DNA from: AM-0621 sp964573505
Lineage (GTDB): Bacteria; Planctomycetota; Planctomycetia; Planctomycetales; Planctomycetaceae
Length of the DNA: 6,594 nt
NCBI GenBank assembly: GCA_964573505.1
Contig: CAZNMS010000491.1
Location: 1-6,594 of the forward strand
Reading direction: 5' to 3'
The translations under genes and the position numbers were made by a program. Positions 5,938 to 6,594 of this stretch are shown one piece after another. Each line of letters starts with the position of its first letter. Within the stretch, counting starts at the first letter, position 1. A model generated the notes under the pieces. That model worked only from the letters and a program-made list of their open reading frames with translations, was not told where the DNA came from and did not search any database.

Positions 5938-6173
5938 ATGAGGAAGGTGAATTGTTTGGGGATGTTGCGTCAGTGGAGAGCATGCTCCGTGCAACCCGAC
6001 CCGTGTCCGTTGACGAGAAACGCAACTCAGAACTTGATCGTGCGCGGCACGGACTTGAGCCGCAAGACTCATCTTTGACGGCGAGCGACTTCGGTCGAGA
6101 CGCTGTGCGAACCGAGCAATCGTGTCGATCAAAGCTCGTCTATCAACGAGGCAAACTGGGATGACAGCACGGC

Positions 6174-6201
6174 TTGACGCACTTGTTGAGGTTTCGATAT
6201 T
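6174..6201 (+). promoter_or_regulatory. Candidate sigma70-type promoter for clpP
   Basis: TTGACG (6174-6179) is a five-of-six match to the -35 consensus. It is followed after 16 bases by GATATT (6196-6201), a four-of-six match to the -10. This would give a leader of about 135 bases before the clpP start. The match is modest and other TTGACG copies occur upstream without a good -10, so it is a candidate only. Confidence 0.3.
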
Positions 6202-6330
6202 CCCCGCCGCCCTTTGGCCGGGCTTTAACTCTCTCTCTGCTCTTCATTCATGTGAGGCAGCGAGAAGTTGCTTATTCACGCTCAATCGAGTGTCGCGTCA
6301 ATCACTGCGAACTGCCTTACTGCTGAGAAG

Positions 6331-6336
6331 GAAGGA
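6331..6336 (+). promoter_or_regulatory. Ribosome binding site GAAGGA of clpP
   Basis: GAAGGA, within the purine run GAGAAGGAAGGA, ends six bases before the ATG at 6343. It is the strongest binding site in the window and fixes the clpP start. Confidence 0.75.
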
Positions 6337-6342
6337 TTCTTC

Positions 6343-6573
6343 ATGTTAGATCGTCTCCCGACGCTCAATGCCCGCGATGTATCGCGCCAACGGCAAATGG
6401 GCATTCGCGACCTGCTCCTTGAGAATCGCATCATCTTCTTGGACGGTCCGATCATGGATGCGTCGGCGAATGCGATCGTCATGCAGTTGTTGTTCTTGCA
6501 GTCCGAGAGTCGCAATCAAGACGTGCATCTCTACGTCAATTCGCCCGGCGGATCAGTGACGGCGACGATGGCC
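6343..6573 (+). CDS. clpP: ATP-dependent Clp protease proteolytic subunit, N-terminal fragment
   Basis: ClpP forms two stacked seven-subunit rings that degrade proteins unfolded by ClpX or ClpA/ClpC in the cytoplasm. The 77 codons here match the family N-terminus: RQRQMGIRDLLLENRIIFLDGPI (about 16-38) for the first strand after the axial loop, ANAIVMQLLFLQSE (43-56) for helix A, and DVHLYVNSPGGSVTA (61-75) with the SPGG oxyanion-hole motif. The usual Ser, His and Asp catalytic residues would all lie beyond the break. The family is about 195-210 residues, so over half is missing. The Thr-Ala-Thr-Met-Ala end differs slightly from the common TAGMAI. Translation past 6573 would give seven residues (RSEEHTS) that come from adapter, not from the gene. 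Planctomycetes often carry several clpP copies, so which paralog this is cannot be told. Confidence 0.93.
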
Positions 6574-6594
6574 AGATCGGAAGAGCACACGTCT
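6574..6594. other. Illumina TruSeq adapter left at the contig end
   Basis: The last 21 bases begin AGATCGGAAGAGC and match the standard TruSeq adapter read after short inserts, throughout. The bases before are normal clpP coding sequence. This is a library artefact and not genomic; it should be trimmed before annotation. Confidence 0.97.

Larger units (their letters stand above)
5924..6342. other. 419-base divergent intergenic region upstream of clpP
   Basis: The region separates a minus-strand gene from clpP and must hold both promoters. A candidate clpP promoter lies at 6174-6201. A ten-base palindrome GAGCATGCTC lies around 5978-5987, and CGTGC-GCG-GCACG at 6039-6051. A CT-run sits near 6229-6238. 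I found no CIRCE inverted repeat, the classical HrcA heat-shock operator. Unlike many bacterial clpP loci, no trigger factor gene is directly upstream. No supported gene was seen. Confidence 0.5.

Noticed and set aside
5924..6025. Extended start of the small secreted protein gene at 6025
   Set aside because: The extra 34 residues are polar and Ser-rich and would hide the signal peptide; CGGAG precedes the inner ATG.
5924..6342. CIRCE heat-shock operator upstream of clpP
   Set aside because: No TTAGCACTC/GAGTGCTAA inverted repeat or near match is visible.
6343..6573. clpP as a natural pseudogene
   Set aside because: The reading frame is intact to the adapter junction at 6574; the truncation is a contig end.

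Overview
The window reads as a short contig from a planctomycete, probably of the Pirellulales group. This rests on the style of the proteins (secreted or lipid-anchored proteins of unknown function, a DUF11 lipoprotein, two diverged paralogs) and on two kinds of intergenic repeat that I associate from memory with planctomycete genomes. No rRNA or marker gene is present to prove it. The right end carries 21 bases of Illumina TruSeq adapter, so the true sequence stops at base 6573 and the window is probably a whole contig.

Left block, minus strand, transcribed right to left: a lipoprotein (2885-4024), a secreted paralog of it (1924-2664), and a larger lipoprotein with a His/Cys-rich N-terminus and a C-terminal DUF11 domain (85-1587). 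They share direction and an extracytoplasmic destination and may form an operon for an envelope complex, but the gaps are wide (220 and 336 bases) and filled with structured repeats. The 336-base gap holds a pair of 33-bp inverted repeats enclosing a second inverted repeat with 25-base arms. Folded as RNA, the outer pair would start right after the stop codon of the middle gene and cover the ribosome binding site of the last gene, a plausible translational switch.

Middle: a 303-base divergent intergenic region, then a plus-strand gene (4328-5323) for a secreted protein with LolA-like features and an Ala/Lys-rich linker. It ends in a perfect 12-bp hairpin that begins in its stop codon. Two more stem-loops fill the gap before a convergent minus-strand gene (5441-5923), a small secreted or anchored protein of unknown function.

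Right block: a 419-base intergenic region with a candidate promoter leads into the N-terminal 77 codons of a ClpP protease subunit, cut by the contig end before any catalytic residue.

I see no defence system, CRISPR array, transposase, tRNA or rRNA. The most interesting candidates are the repeat-built RNA switch and the uncharacterised three-gene envelope cluster.
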